From the NCBI GenBank assembly GCA_905221605.1, contig CAJNDS010002748.1, forward strand, positions 167,670 to 231,669: 64,000 nt of DNA, written 5' to 3'. Shown one piece after another: positions 10,909 through 22,076 of the stretch. A program made the position numbers and the translations under genes. The stretch comes from Symbiodinium natans (taxonomy: Eukaryota > Sar > Dinophyceae > Suessiales > Symbiodiniaceae). Below the pieces are notes generated by a model. The model was given only the letters and a program-made list of their open reading frames with translations, searched no databases and was not told the origin of the DNA. The first letter of the stretch is position 1, and the number at the start of each line of letters is the position of its first letter.

Positions 10909-12475
10909 TACAGCCTGAAGAAGGACGAGGATCTGATTCAGCTTTTGACAGACTCGGATGTCAGGTTGGACGCTCGTTGGCGCTTTAGCAAGCTTGGGCA
11001 ACGCTCGCTTGACAGAAGATGTTTGCCAGTTCGTGTTAATCGAGGTTCCTGGCAAATACTTCTTGCATGTTCGAGACAAAGAAGGACTGCTGCGACGGTA
11101 GCTCACCTGCACAGCTGCCATAGGTGGCGTAACATCAAGACGTGCAGGTTTTTTTTCGGTGACATGCCTTTGCCCAGCAATGTTTCGGTCCCGGTCGCAA
11201 CAGGCAGCAGTAGTCACGCCAACGCCAAGCAGCTCAGGAGAGACGATCCCGATTGCAAAGCCGATTTCATCGATGATCCAGGGCACGTGCGCCGTATATT
11301 TGTAGTTTCGCACCCATGGGAATCGACAGACCATGCGGATCCATTGGGGGATCAGTTGCGCTTGCTTTGTGTTTTCGTGGAGACAGAGGGTGCCCAAGAT
11401 GATGCATTTTTCTATGATTTCACGTCGCTGAAGCGCAGCCCCAACGAGCTGTGCCTGAGCCACATTCACATCCTCTTCGCTCATCAGAAGACAGAAGTGC
11501 TCTTAATCAAGAAGTTGGCACCCGACTGCACGCCAATTCCTGCCTCTGGTGGTCAAGAGTTAGGGGCAGCGCCATGCATCTATGACTCAAAGCACGAGAG
11601 GTGGAGGCATGTAGATCCATCATGGCTGGCGAAGAACACATGTGCCTATGACGAACGCGGTTGGTGCGCCGCAGAAGCACAATGGGCACACCTGTCTGGC
11701 AAGCGTCCCGAAATCCTTGACGCAGGCAAGCATATCGCAAGCTATCACATGAGCTTCTTGCACCCTTCGTCCTTTGAGAGCCTGTGCTTCACGAGACCCC
11801 CAGATGCTAAACTGGTCGCCCAGATGAGCCGAGCCTTAAATCAGCTGCTTTGCCCAAAGAAGGAGGAGGAGATCCTGACAAAATGCAAGCCCGATGAGTT
11901 GTGCGTCTTCGCATATCTGCTACAATTTTCGAGTTCAACCAATATGGTGACCTTGCGACAATGCGAAGTGGACAGCACGAGCTTGCACATGATCATGGAT
12001 GCAATTGGCTCCGAAACGGCGGATTCCCTAGTGCGCAGCCTCAAGATGGAAGACTGCAACCTGAGCAAGGAGCTCGCTGCAGAGGTGGCAGAGGCAAGTA
12101 GATGTACAAGCGCTTTGGGTTCACGGAAGTCGTGTGCGAAGTACTCGCTGCAGTGCTGTGGATTCATCAATACCTGACCCCTTAGCAATTGAAGAGCAAC
12201 GTTAGCGCTAGCTGACCTTTGCCCAGCATGGGCCAGGCTCGTATGCTCTCATGAATCATGGGATAAGTGTACTGGTTCCACATGAAAGTACCCATGGCTT
12301 CCTCCTTGTGAACCCGAATTGAACTCTATGTGCACTTTGTTTCCCACGGCTTCTCGAACTAGTTTCACCGTGGCCAGGCCGTGCTGTCCAATAGTTTCCT
12401 CACGTCCGTGGAGATCCACGATGAAAAACTGGGCTTCGAGTTGGTGGAGGCAGCAGTCTCCCACAATACGATTAT
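10909..12475 (+). CDS. HET/TIR-like plus LRR protein, paralog 1, unit 1 (1a)
   Basis: Likely exons are about 10909-11000 (YSLKKDEDLIQLL), about 11032-11103 (QFVLIEVPGKYF), a main exon from about 11164 to 12093, and an LRR exon from 12378. The main exon, counted from the ATG at 11164, has IFVVSHPWES (residues 45-54), FFYDF (82-86), LFAHQKT and RGWCAAE (165-171). This order matches the HET-domain signature (LSYxWG, WIDxxCxNQ, RGWTxQE) and also the TIR layout with a WCxxE glutamate. The C-terminal part has ribonuclease-inhibitor-type LRR strands (VTLRQCEVDS, VRSLKMEDCNLS). The main exon appears to end at GAG followed by GCAAGT, a GC donor. The LRR exon starts AVLSNSFLTSVEIHDEKLGF. It stands directly upstream of paralog 2a on the same strand. 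The domain assignment is by motif reading only; the start and 3' end are uncertain. Confidence 0.6.
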
Positions 12476-12961
12476 GTTTCGCTGCGTTCTCCTCGTTCGT
12501 ATTCTGCATCCCAAGGCCTTCAAGAGATTGGACAGCATGATCTCTGTTGCTCGACAAGAGGCTGGTGAGGCTGGTGAGGTAGGGTGCCAGCTGCTTTAAC
12601 GTTAAGAGCAGTCTCCTGGAGCTTCGATAGAAGGAGCTGGAAGAGGACGGCCTTTAGCGGTTCAAGCAGCCCAGCATCCATGCGAAATCCCAATCGCTGG
12701 TTGCAATGCCAAGGATGTGTCGGCCTGGACCTTGACGCAAAGTGAAAATGGAAATTGCGTCCAACTCCGGAAGCGCCAGGATGCACAGGGTCATGGATGG
12801 CAGACATCGAGCCCCACACGTAAACTCCAATAGTATATCTGCTGGCCATCTTCAGTCTAGTGTGGCCACAGTCTATCGTTGTCATGCCTTGCTTGGGGTT
12901 AGCCTTATCATGCATGTGCAGGTGCGGAGCTTGTCTGTCGCTGGTGCGTCCCCGCGGGCAG

Positions 12962-14637
12962 GATGACATTCCGCACTATGACCTGAAGGAGAAGGAAGAC
13001 CTGCACAACTTCATCAAGGACGCCGATATCAAACTAGATCCTCGGCCGGCATTCCATGCCTACACAGCTGCCATACCGGCTCGTGGATCTTTCATTCAGC
13101 CTCGGCTGAGGTCCGGGGAGACTTCTTTCAAAAGGCGAGCCGCGAAGATTGGCCACTTCCCAGGCAGCCCGTCGAGTGCTTGACGTTTTTCTGGGTTTGG
13201 AGAAAGCAGATTGGATTCATATTCGTCAAATTAAATTAGGTTCTGTGTCACGTCACAGGGAAGTAGCTAGATACAAGGTCAAGTCCGTGAAACCAAGTGG
13301 TTGACCGACAGGTTTTGGCGGGGCTCAGTGCTTTAAGTCCTGCGCCAAGGAGGCAAGAGGCCGAGGAGAGCTTCTTTATCAGGCCAGAGGATGCGACTCG
13401 CATCATTGTAATCTCCCACACGTGGGAGTCGAAGCAGCATGCGGATCCACATGGCTACCAGACGAAGGTATTGGCCGACTTCGTGAAAGAGAGGAGCTAT
13501 GAGGAAGCTGGGTTTTTCTTTGACATGATGTCCACCTATCAATGGCCACGTACAGGCCGTCAGCAGCAAATTGCCTTCGAGAGGTGCATGGCAAACATGG
13601 CAGTCCTTTATGCACACAGTACAACTACTGTGGTGCGCATTGAGGCACTCACCCCACCAAAAAGTATGAGAGGTGCAAATTTTCAAGTCAAAGTCTATGA
13701 TGTCCAGGAGCAGAAGGTTAGGCTCATTCCTCTACGGAAGCTGGAGTCAAACAGCGTCCCCTATGCGGATAGGGGATGGTGCTGCGCCGAAAAGCAGTGG
13801 TCTGCGATGCACGACAAGGCCACCTTGGTGATACCCCACCAGGAAGGGGTCAGGCATGGTGTCGGACCCATGCCTCCACAAGACTTTCAGCGAGAATGCA
13901 CAGGTCGCTTGCGCTTCACTCATCGTGCAGACACAGCGAGCGTCATGCGGCTGCAGGAGACCATGTTCCTGGAAGTTGCAGCGCAGTGCCGCCAGCTCTT
14001 CAAGGCCGATCTTCCATCAGGTGAAATGCGATGGCTCATCGCCTCCTTACCATTCTACGACAAGCTCGAGGAGCTGGAGCTGATCAACTGCGAGATCGAC
14101 GAGAAGGTCATGGCTCCACTGATGGAAAGGCTTGGAAGCAGCAAATCGCCAGTCACGGCCTCGGCTCGCGACCGGTTCGGCGGCATGTCCCAGCGTGAGA
14201 GTGGCTGAGGTCAGGACCCTCATTTTGGAAGACTGCCAGGTCTCAAAGCAAGCCCTTGCGCAGCTGAGCAAGGCAAAAGTGCAGGTTGTCCAATTTGTCC
14301 ATTACTCATGTCTACTCACAGATACATTGATGTGTGCTGCCACGGGGCAATATGGCTGTCCTCAACAGCCATGCAAAGAACCCGCGTGCAAAGTCGCTCC
14401 TGTGCAGGCCCTGCTCTCCAACCGGAGTCTAGAATCCGTGCTCGTGAGGGGCCAGGGGCTCGACATCACAGAGTTGGAGCACGAGGCATCGCGGCCTGGG
14501 GCCGAACGATTGATCCCTGAACCCTAAACCCTAAACCGACCCAAAGATGGGCACCGCAGGTCATCGGCGAGGAGCGCATTAGCCGGAAGCGCGTGAAGTT
14601 GAGCGACCACGAGTTCCGATGGGAGCCTCTGCTGTAA
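12962..14637 (+). CDS. HET/TIR-like plus LRR protein, paralog 2, unit 1 (2a)
   Basis: Exons by inspection: 12962-about 13180 (DDIPHYDLKEKEDLHNFIKD, parallel to the first exon of paralog 1), a main exon from about 13350 to about 14180, an LRR exon from about 14195, an exon from 14406 (ALLSNRSLESVLVRGQGLD), and a last exon 14560-14637 ending FRWEPLL and TAA. The main exon has IIVISHTWES, FFFDMMSTYQ, CMANMAVLYAHS and DRGWCCAEKQW in the order of HET motifs, and C-terminal LRR strands LEELELINCEID and VRTLILEDCQVS. The paralog 1 and 2 exons match one to one, so the pair arose by tandem duplication before the whole unit doubled. A telomere-repeat filler (14516-14538) replaces about 80 bp at the end of the penultimate exon, which may damage this copy. 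Role in recognition or cell death is inference. Confidence 0.6.
14516..14541. repeat. Telomere-repeat filler at a repaired break
   Basis: TGAACCCTAAACCCTAAACC sits between ...GAACGATTGATCC and GACCCAAAGATGG. Unit 2 (53212-53285) has about 66 bp of unique sequence between the same two anchors. The telomeric bases therefore replace sequence rather than simply adding to it. Confidence 0.75.
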
Positions 14638-14639
14638 GA

Positions 14640-16300
14640 AGGACGGTCGCGATCACAGATAGGAAATTGGTTCATTAAGCATGAAGCCGTTGACTCTCGT
14701 CCTGAAGCGTCGAGCGTGGCGCCAGTTCAGGAAAGAGAATGTTCCACCTCGATCGCGGGGACGCACATGCAGATCGAGATCGACAAAGACATGGATGATG
14801 TTGTGGAGCCTTAAGAGAACTAAGCAGCGGGAATGACCCAAACCTGCCAAGCCCCAAAAAGACCCAAAGCATAACACTCCACAGCACCCAAGGCACCCGA
14901 GCACCCTGCAGTTCGTGGTTGAAGCAGGTGCCCTGTCCATTTTCCTTTTAGGGTTTAGGACTTAGGGCTTAGGAGTATGGATAATTGGGATTCGCGGCCT
15001 ATAAGCATTGATGGGGGACGTCTGGATGTCTAAGGCCTTGTTGGGCATGTCGCGCTTGCAAGATTATGCCAGCATGAACCCCAAACAGTGGAAGGGACCT
15101 CACCCAATCAGGAGTGCAAGTGATAAGCCTGACAAGCTTGGAATGACAGCCCCGAGCTCTTGCGAATATCAAGATCCCAGGCCTACTGTGTGCGCAAGTT
15201 TAGCTTAGGTCCTAAACTATCCTAAACTTTCATTGCGCTACCGGACTGCTAAGTTGGGGCTCATGCTCTTACATCGGCTACCAGTTTCCGAGGGCTTAGG
15301 GCAATGCAATGAGGGCATTGCTATTCACGAGATGTGCCTTTTTTGATAGGATTGCTCAGTCCTGAATCCATCCATGCCCATGGAGTCACGACACAGCCCA
15401 GTGGTGCTATCAAATGCAGCTGGTAAGTTTGCAGAGCAAAGCGACCCGAGGCTCGATCTCTTCCTGGAATGCCTTCACGGCTTCGTTGGATGGACAATTA
15501 GCCACAGCTCGGCAGCGAAGCCGAACAGCGATGGAGTGGAGTCACTGGCTTCGGTGTGTTCATGCCAGAGTACCATTTAATCATGCAAACCTTCGTACGG
15601 CCTTGACTTCTCGTTAAACGAGATGCCACGGTTGATCTTGGGGTCGAACCTTTGAGGTGCCAGCAGCAAGAGCCATTCTAGAAAGTACATCGGCCGCGGA
15701 GTACGTAGTGAGCAACAAATCTGAAACCCCTAAGCAAAAGGCATACATAGCTACTATAGCTCACGGTGTGGTGAAGCTTCGAAGCTTCACAGGTTCACCG
15801 AATTGAATTGTTTGGCTGGATGTGCTATGTAGGTACCGCAGTGCTCTGCGTGGCACATGCGCGGGCCATTGCGGGCCATTGCGGGTCTACAGGTGGCTAA
15901 ATTCACCGGGAGCCTTGCTTTTCCATACCAAGGCACCTGAACGAGGCCGTGAAGGCCCTTTTGTGCGGAAGCCTCTTCCGAAGACCTCTCTCCTGCTGGC
16001 CAAGGCATTTCGCACCTGCTTCGAGAATCCTCGCGGGGTTGAGGGTTGGGACTCGGCATAGAATATCTATGGGGCGGTGGCTCTCTCCTTGACAGAGGGT
16101 AATACATGATTCTAGCTCTTTTCAGAATTTCAGTTTCCCCGATTCGGGTCGGACTTGTATTTTGTGTTGGTCTGGGTCAGAGTAGGGGTTGCTGTTTCCT
16201 CACCTGCAGCTTTTGTGGGATGTTCCCCAACCCTAAGCCGAAACCATCTCTGCTAATCGAATCAATGGGTTGCCATTGAGCGCATCACCCGCCCGCAACA
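14640..16300. other. Intergenic, mostly unlike unit 2
   Basis: Only patches align with unit 2: about 14650-14750 with the 53.4-53.8 kb repeats, 15600-15660 with 53900, and 16262 onward with 55820. Between them the two units have different sequence, so one or both were rearranged. Telomere-like words occur at 14948-14975. No gene is recognised. Confidence 0.45.
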
Positions 16301-17197
16301 CAGGTAAGTAAACCGGGGGGACTTGCGGCTGAGTTATGGTTACACTTCTGAAGAGAGAAGACTCGACCTTGTCCACAGCACGTGAATGGGATGCTTCATG
16401 GGAAGTTACATGTGGGGTTGTAAGTCGTATTTATCTGTAGTTACAACTTAGTAGAACACTAATTCAGGTGCATGTGTGAATACAGGTGGCAGCGCGGAGC
16501 CGCGGATTTGATTCATTAAGCAGGCATATTGTTCAAGATATTTTGAATGCATTAGCAAGGTATGTATACTTAATATCATTGTATATACTGCATTCTTGAT
16601 TGTACAGAATCGACTTGTTTTAAAAAACGTTGGATTGGCGAGCTCGATTTGAATGGGATTGGTATTGTTATCCTTATCTGACTTCATCGGCATGCATTTG
16701 TGAACAAAAGCTGCACCAAATCAGTTTTCTGTGAACACTCCTCCATGTTCTGTAACATCACCAGGGCTTGTCCATGTCTCTTCACCGCATGTTTTGGCCA
16801 CAGCGTTCGCTTTGCCCTGTACGATCAGCCCATTTCGGGGAAGTTGCCATGAGCACTCCGCCAGCTCCTCAACCGAGCCTGACGTTGCATTGGACATACT
16901 TCCTGAATCTTCCTGAGATCTCGAAAGTAGTAAAGCTGCGAATGGTGTCCCCACAAACTTCAAAAATGAGATAGATAGATCCGGTTACTACATAGCCAGG
17001 TTACTGAACCACTATGAGCCACCATAGCTTGGATTTCTACGCTACCATGTGGCAGGGGCTCGTTGTCTGCATTCTTCACAGGTTCCAAAAACTGAAACGG
17101 CCTACGAATCTACAACCGTGCTAGAGGCTCCCTACAGCTCCTCATCCTGAGGCTCCAAAGCCCGAAGCCCGATACTTCAGGAGGGAGCAGCTTCCCC
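16301..17197 (-). other. End of block A1 with AT-rich patch and weak minus ORF
   Basis: AT-rich 16490-16690 contrasts with the surroundings and is conserved in unit 2 (56100-56310). A minus-strand frame with KANAVAKTCGEETWTSPGDV and VTEHGGV (16725-16850) is also conserved (unit 2: KTCGVETWTRSGDVTEHGG), but flanking frames differ. It could be a small exon or a remnant. Homology to unit 2 stops at about 17197. Confidence 0.35.
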
Positions 17198-17392
17198 CCA
17201 AAAAAACCATAAAAGCCTTAAGAAACCTTGAAAACTAACAAGGGCTAAACAGATTCTGATCCGGAAGATAGCTTCTCATAGCCATGCTCCCGAACAAACG
17301 TCGGGCTTTAAATCTAAATCTGGGACCCTAAGGGGGTTTGGGTTTATTTTGGGTCTGAGAGGTTGTGGTTCGGGTTAGTTTTAGTTTTTTTT

Positions 17393-17422
17393 GGTGTGTG
17401 TGTGTGTGTGTGCGCGTGCGTG
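17393..17422. repeat. (GT)n microsatellite
   Basis: GTGTGTGTG run ending GCGCGTGCGTG. Confidence 0.9.
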
Positions 17423-17733
17423 TTGAGGCGCAGGGTTGCGGGCTTGAAGATCCTGGAAGTGCTTTGGGGTGAAGTGCTGCGGGTCTAGAATGGTCGAGAA
17501 CTACACTATCATGGAGGGGAAGATGTGCTGGAACCCAACCTGCGAGCTCACGACCAAGGACACATGTGGTGGTTCAAGCTACGCCCGCCCCGGCAGCTCA
17601 GCATTCGAACCCCAAACTCCTTACCCTAAACCCTATAAATACCCTGAACCCTAAACAGCTTAAACAACTGTTTAAAGGGCGAGTGGCTTTGCAGGGTATG
17701 TGGGCTGTGTCACGAAGGGTCCAGGCTGAATTC

Positions 17734-17824
17734 GGGTTTAGGGTTTAGGGTTTAAGGCTTGGGGTCGTCTCCTTTCCTGGCAGCTGTACGCAGTCCAGTT
17801 GCAAAAAGGGTTTAAGGCTTAGGG
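17734..17824. repeat. Degenerate telomere-type repeats
   Basis: GGGTTTAGGGTTTAGGGTTTAAGG at 17734-17757 and GGGTTTAAGGCTTAGGG at 17808-17824. Confidence 0.75.
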
Positions 17825-18330
17825 AACTCAACTGGCGATTCCTTGGAACCTAGGAGTCTTGTCGTTGAACTGCATTCAAGAAGCCACCTTGCGAAACCCT
17901 CTGTGATGACGTACCTCTCGCGATGCTCCAAAACCTTAAACCACCAAATCCAAAAACGTCAAAACCCTATACCCTGTGAATTTACCATAGATTTATCACC
18001 CTGTCATGTATAGTCCGAGGCCATGTCTCTCATTCTAACCCCCCTAAGGGAACCTCCTTAGGAGAAGGGCCTGAACAAAGGATCCTTTGCGCCCGTTTCC
18101 ATATTGGCTTTGGCGCCTTTTAGAGCCATTGCAGTAGCAGAAAATAGGCTGCGCAGGAGCACCCCTAAAGCGTCCCGAACTGGTAGCGGAGCCACCCATG
18201 TCTCCAGTCGAAGACTGCGGGCAAGAGCTAGGCCCGTAGTCACTGCTACTACCTTCCTTCCATCCTTCTGAGCCATGTCTGTAACAGGCCTACGGTATAA
18301 CCCCGTAGAGACGAACAACGTTCCGCTTGA

Positions 18331-18957
18331 GACCAAATCTGGGTCGTACTTTACAGCGGCTCAGCTTCTGGATTCCATGATTGGGAATTTAGGACGCGGG
18401 CAAGAGTCCTGCAGCACAGAGAGCGCATGCGGCGCGAAATGCTCAAAGACCTTAGGGCGGCAACGTCCCCCAAAGGCAAAGGCAAGAACACCAGCCGTTC
18501 TCAGGAAAGCACTCCTGAAAGTCCGCCGAGATCAGCAGCAGGAGGTGGTTCCCCGTCTCGAGCAGGTTCCCGTGGAGCACAGACACCCACGCGTGAACAA
18601 CCAGATGGTCAGGCTGGTCCGTCGGCGTCGCCTGACGAGGATGAAGAGGCAAGCGAACTCAGCAGTATCGCTGCAGAGGAAGAGTTAGTCATCGACAACT
18701 CACAGATAGACATGAGCGAATGCGCAACGCGTATCCTAGAAGGCTTGCGCGGAGATGCATTCCAGATTGCCAGAGACATCGGTCTTGACAGACTGAAGTT
18801 GCATGATGGTATTGAGCATCTCATCGAGATGATCCGCAGGCGTGTTTTCCCTCTGCAGAACGAAGAGGCGTCTGACCTTTTCAGGATTGGACAGCAGCGA
18901 GATGGTCCTTTAGCGAAACACGCTCAGGAGGCTATGCTTTCCTACGTTAGTCACCGT
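18331..18957 (+). pseudogene. Retrotransposon gag remnant
   Basis: An open frame follows a TGA at 18328. It holds FHDWEFRTRARVL, then a charged serine-rich linker, then GDAFQIARDIGLDRLKLHDG, RRRVFPLQNEEASDLFRIGQ and ending EAMLSYVSHR. The segment order and the GDAFQIARDIG, LFRIGQ and SYVSRR-RWW signature match Gag proteins that are very common in dinoflagellate LTR retrotransposons. The frame breaks at 18957 and the expected RRxRWW continuation (KRWWTTLKEMET) is found in another frame directly after it. No protease, integrase or RT follows, so this is a gag-only fragment. Assignment to the Ty1/copia class is from memory of the family and is uncertain. Confidence 0.65.
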
Positions 18958-19090
18958 TAGTCGCCGGAAGCGATGGTGGACTACGTTGAAGGAAATGGAA
19001 ACTCCTCTGGAGGAGGAAAGCCTCCGAGGTACCAGCAACACCTGGTAACCCTGCAACAACAGGAGCAGCCCTCGTAGCTGAAACCGGCAG

Positions 19091-19162
<72 letters not shown>
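19091..19162. repeat. (GAT)n microsatellite, poly-Asp in one frame
   Basis: About 24 TGA/GAT triplets. In one plus frame they give a run of aspartates between ALVAETGS and EVSPVMLALEDQEPAG, which reads like the acidic linker of a retrotransposon polyprotein; in the minus frame they give poly-Ser. Confidence 0.9.
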
Positions 19163-19163
<1 letters not shown>

Positions 19164-19329
19164 GTCAGTCCTGTCATGTTGGCGCTAGAAGATCAGGAAC
19201 CCGCTGGTCTCCCTGCGTGTCAGGAGATTGGCCCCATGGCCACTACGCCACAGAGGTCCAGAAGGACCCCGCGTCGCATGGACGATGCGCCCACCCCCCC
19301 TTCTTGATGGAGAGGGTCGCCTTAGCATC

Positions 19330-19869
19330 CCAAGTCGGCAGTAGCACCTCGGGATCGATCTCATCTCGGCTGAGCACCTCTCTTAGCGGCTCTGCACGGA
19401 ACTCGCGTAGTCTCTAGCTCGTGGAGTTTCTTCTCGATGAACTCTTTAGCGGGGATCTGGTCTTCCTCTAGCTCACCAAAGGTTGCCGCAAAGGAGGCCC
19501 GCATGCCGAGGTAGTCCGTCTGCGGCATGGGCTTGGCCCACTCGCGTAGCTCATTGGTTGCTTCTGCTTCTGCCTGCGTTCTAGCTCTGGTTTCAGCAGT
19601 TTGCCAAGCAACGACAAACTTAGCAGCAGCGCCCGGTCGCCTAGCGAGGTAGCAGGGTTGATGCCGAAGCTGTCCTTGACTACACTCTTGAGGTCCTCCT
19701 CGGTGCTAGCAAAGGAAGCAAAGGTCGCGACAGTGTCCACGCCGTGCTCAAATAGCTCGGCCTGGCGCTCGTCCTTGACCCCGTGCTGTGTCAGCAGGTA
19801 GCGCAGATCGGAGGAGCCCTTCGCCAGTTGTTGTTCTAGCGTGGGCGGCGCCGGCAGCATGATTAGCAA
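19330..19869 (-). pseudogene. Retroelement-associated ORF remnant
   Basis: The minus-strand frame contains PAPPTLEQQLAKGSSDLRYL, QAELFEHGVDTVATFASFAS, SFGINPATSLGDRALLLSLL and, after a 1-nt shift at about 19610, AWQTAETRARTQAEAEATNE, LREWAKPMPQTDYLG and FIEKKLHELE. This resembles a structural protein seen beside dinoflagellate retroelements (a short conserved helical region, then AEAEA and an acidic tail). It has one frameshift and no intact downstream pol, so I treat it as dead. Confidence 0.5.
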
Positions 19870-19904
19870 AGAAATCCAGGGAAAAAGGGGGAGGAATTCC
19901 CACC

Positions 19905-20413
19905 TCGGTGGGTATGTTTAAGCTGCCTGAGAGCCTTGATGACTTGCCAGACGGCCTCGCGGTGGCGTTGCTCTGGCACAAGGCGAAGGAGCACATATAT
20001 GAGCGGCGCTTTCCCGTGACAACCACTTCCTCCACAAAATCCGCCTTTTCAGCTCGTTGAAGTAGCTGCTGAATGTCTTGTGCCAAGTCTGCACGCTTGG
20101 TATTGTCGCCCCACCCTCCGACCACCACCTGACAAGGATTGTAAGGCCGCGAGCCGACAGGGTCCGACGCCGAAGAGGGGGCCGAAGCAACGATGGGGCG
20201 TCTTTCGATGCCAGAAACTCGTTCCTCCAGCGTGTCTAGGCGCCCCTTGACCTCACTCATCTCTTCCCGGATTTCTTCCTTGTGCCCCTCGAGCTGCGCG
20301 CATATGGCTTGCTCGTGCTGTTGATGTTGAGTCTGCAGGAGGTCCTTCAAAGAGCTGAGCATATCGGACTGGTCGGTGCGCTGGCGCTTGTCTGAACTGT
20401 CGGCCATGCCCAC
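19905..20413 (-). pseudogene. LINE ORF1, N-terminal half, inverted
   Basis: From the ATG at about 20407, a coiled coil (SDMLSSLKDLLQTQHQQHEQ through KGRLDTLEERVSGIERR) is followed by an RRM-like start (CQVVVGGWGDNTKRADLAQD, VVVTGKRRSYM) and then, after a frameshift near 20000, REAVWQVIKALRQLK. Coiled coil plus RRM is the usual ORF1p layout. The rest of the RRM region (ERKELWAAPTKTPQERKRAA) lies on the plus strand at 20465-20530. Confidence 0.65.
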
Positions 20414-20811
20414 ACGGATAGGTTCCTAGTATGACCTCGACTGGGGGGTGTTTCGGCCGAAATGGCTTGAGCGAAAGGAGCTGTGGGCAGCACCCACTAA
20501 GACCCCGCAGGAGCGGAAGAGGGCAGCTATCGTCACGGTGGCACTCAAAGCAGCGCTGAAGCTGGCGCCCCAGCTGGACAAAGACAACCCCGACGACTTG
20601 GACGCGGAGTATGGCGGCGGGACACTGTGGTTGAGGGGGCAGAAAGTTTCCTCGGGCTATGGATCCGGTCCGGCAGGCTGCCTCACCCTCGAGGGGGTTG
20701 GGTGGATGTTCACCGGATCGCAGGGATCTTGGACATCTCGCCTGAGGAGGTGCGTGCTGCAGTGCACGCGCATGCCAACTGAACCTGCAACCGCAGAGGC
20801 GGCAACTGTGT

Positions 20812-22066
20812 GGTCGATTGGGCCACGTGGAATGTCGCCGGAAAATCCTTGCAAGACATCACGGAATTAGATGCGGAGCTGGACCTTATTTTCCTTCAGG
20901 AGGTGGTTCCGAGCCTGAGGGGGCCGCGGTCCTCACGATTGGGGATGACTGGGCCGTCATCGGGCGAGAGGTTGGTGGTTTTCGTGCGGTTACGATCTTG
21001 CTGCACAAATCGGTTTTCAGGCGAGTGATACAACTTGACCTCCACGGCAACGTCATTTGGTGTACTGCTCAGCACAGGACTTTGGGCAAGATTTTCCTGA
21101 CATCCTTCTACCTGCCACACTCTGGCAAGGATTTTTCGCGCTACGAGCGGGAGATCACCAATTTTCGCAAGGCCTTGCGCTTTAAAGCGAGGGGCTTGCC
21201 TATCTTCGCGGGCGGGGATGCAAATTGCGTCCTACAGCAGCTGGAAGGCCCTGAGATGATCGCAGTGGAGGAGCGTGGCCGGGCGTTCCTCGAGGCGACA
21301 GGCTCGGCAGCACTGCATACTCTGTGCCGCTTGGACCCAGCCCAACCCTCGCACATCCCATACTCCGACCTCTTCCAGCCTAACACCCTCGACTACCTTC
21401 TCAGTTCCCACAGAGCTCTTACGTCGGCGGCGCATTTGAGGACGGAGTTTCGGGACGCACTTGGCAGTGATCACCAGCTGGTCGCAGCGACCACAAGTTT
21501 TCCCGCCAAGGTGGGGCCCAGTGATTCGCATCAGGTAGGGTGCAGGCGCTGGGCAAGCTCGACCATCTCGGAGTCGGATTTTGTGGAGCTGGCAACAGGA
21601 GACATCTCGACCTTCGAACGCGTCGCTGCAGCACATGCCACCCCACGCCAGACACGCCGATACCGCGACAGCCAGGACATCAAGGATTTGCTGAAGCAGG
21701 CCAGGTCTACGCGCGACCCTCTTCAAAGAGCAGAGCTATGGAAGCACATTTACGGCCTTCGACGCCTTGGCAGGAAGGCCTATCGCACACAGCTCGCGGT
21801 GAGCTGCGGCGCGGCCGCAGGGACTGGATGCCCACCTTTGGATGGGCCGGAGCAGGTGCAAGATGCGCTGGTGACCCACATACACGACCAGTTCTGCAGT
21901 GACCCCGCCGGCAAGGACAATACCCAAGCCCGAGTGGAGCAGGCAAAGAGCGAACTGCAGGGTTCCCCGGCGCCCGCCAGGTTCACCGACGAAGAGCTCG
22001 TGGAGTCACTGCGACGGCTGCGCACCAACAAAACTTCGGGTATCGACAAGGTCTCCAACGAGTTCA
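20812..22066 (+). pseudogene. LINE endonuclease domain and first RT motif
   Basis: The endonuclease motifs appear in order: DWATWNVAGKSLQD, LIFLQEV, (frameshift near 20905) RAVTILLHKSVF, IFAGGDANCVLQ, NTLDYLLSS and LGSDHQL, that is the TWN, QE, GDxN, DY and SDH signatures of the endonuclease/exonuclease/phosphatase fold. It continues into FTDEELVESLRRLRTNKTSG and IDKVSNEF, the start of the RT fingers. At about 22070 the frame jumps to post-RT sequence, so the catalytic FADD-type core is missing. The element cannot encode a working RT. Confidence 0.75.
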
Positions 22067-22076
22067 TCGGTCAAGC

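Noticed and set aside
17569-17650. Minus-strand GGGTTCGAATGC resembling a tRNA B box
   Set aside because: No A box or acceptor stem upstream.
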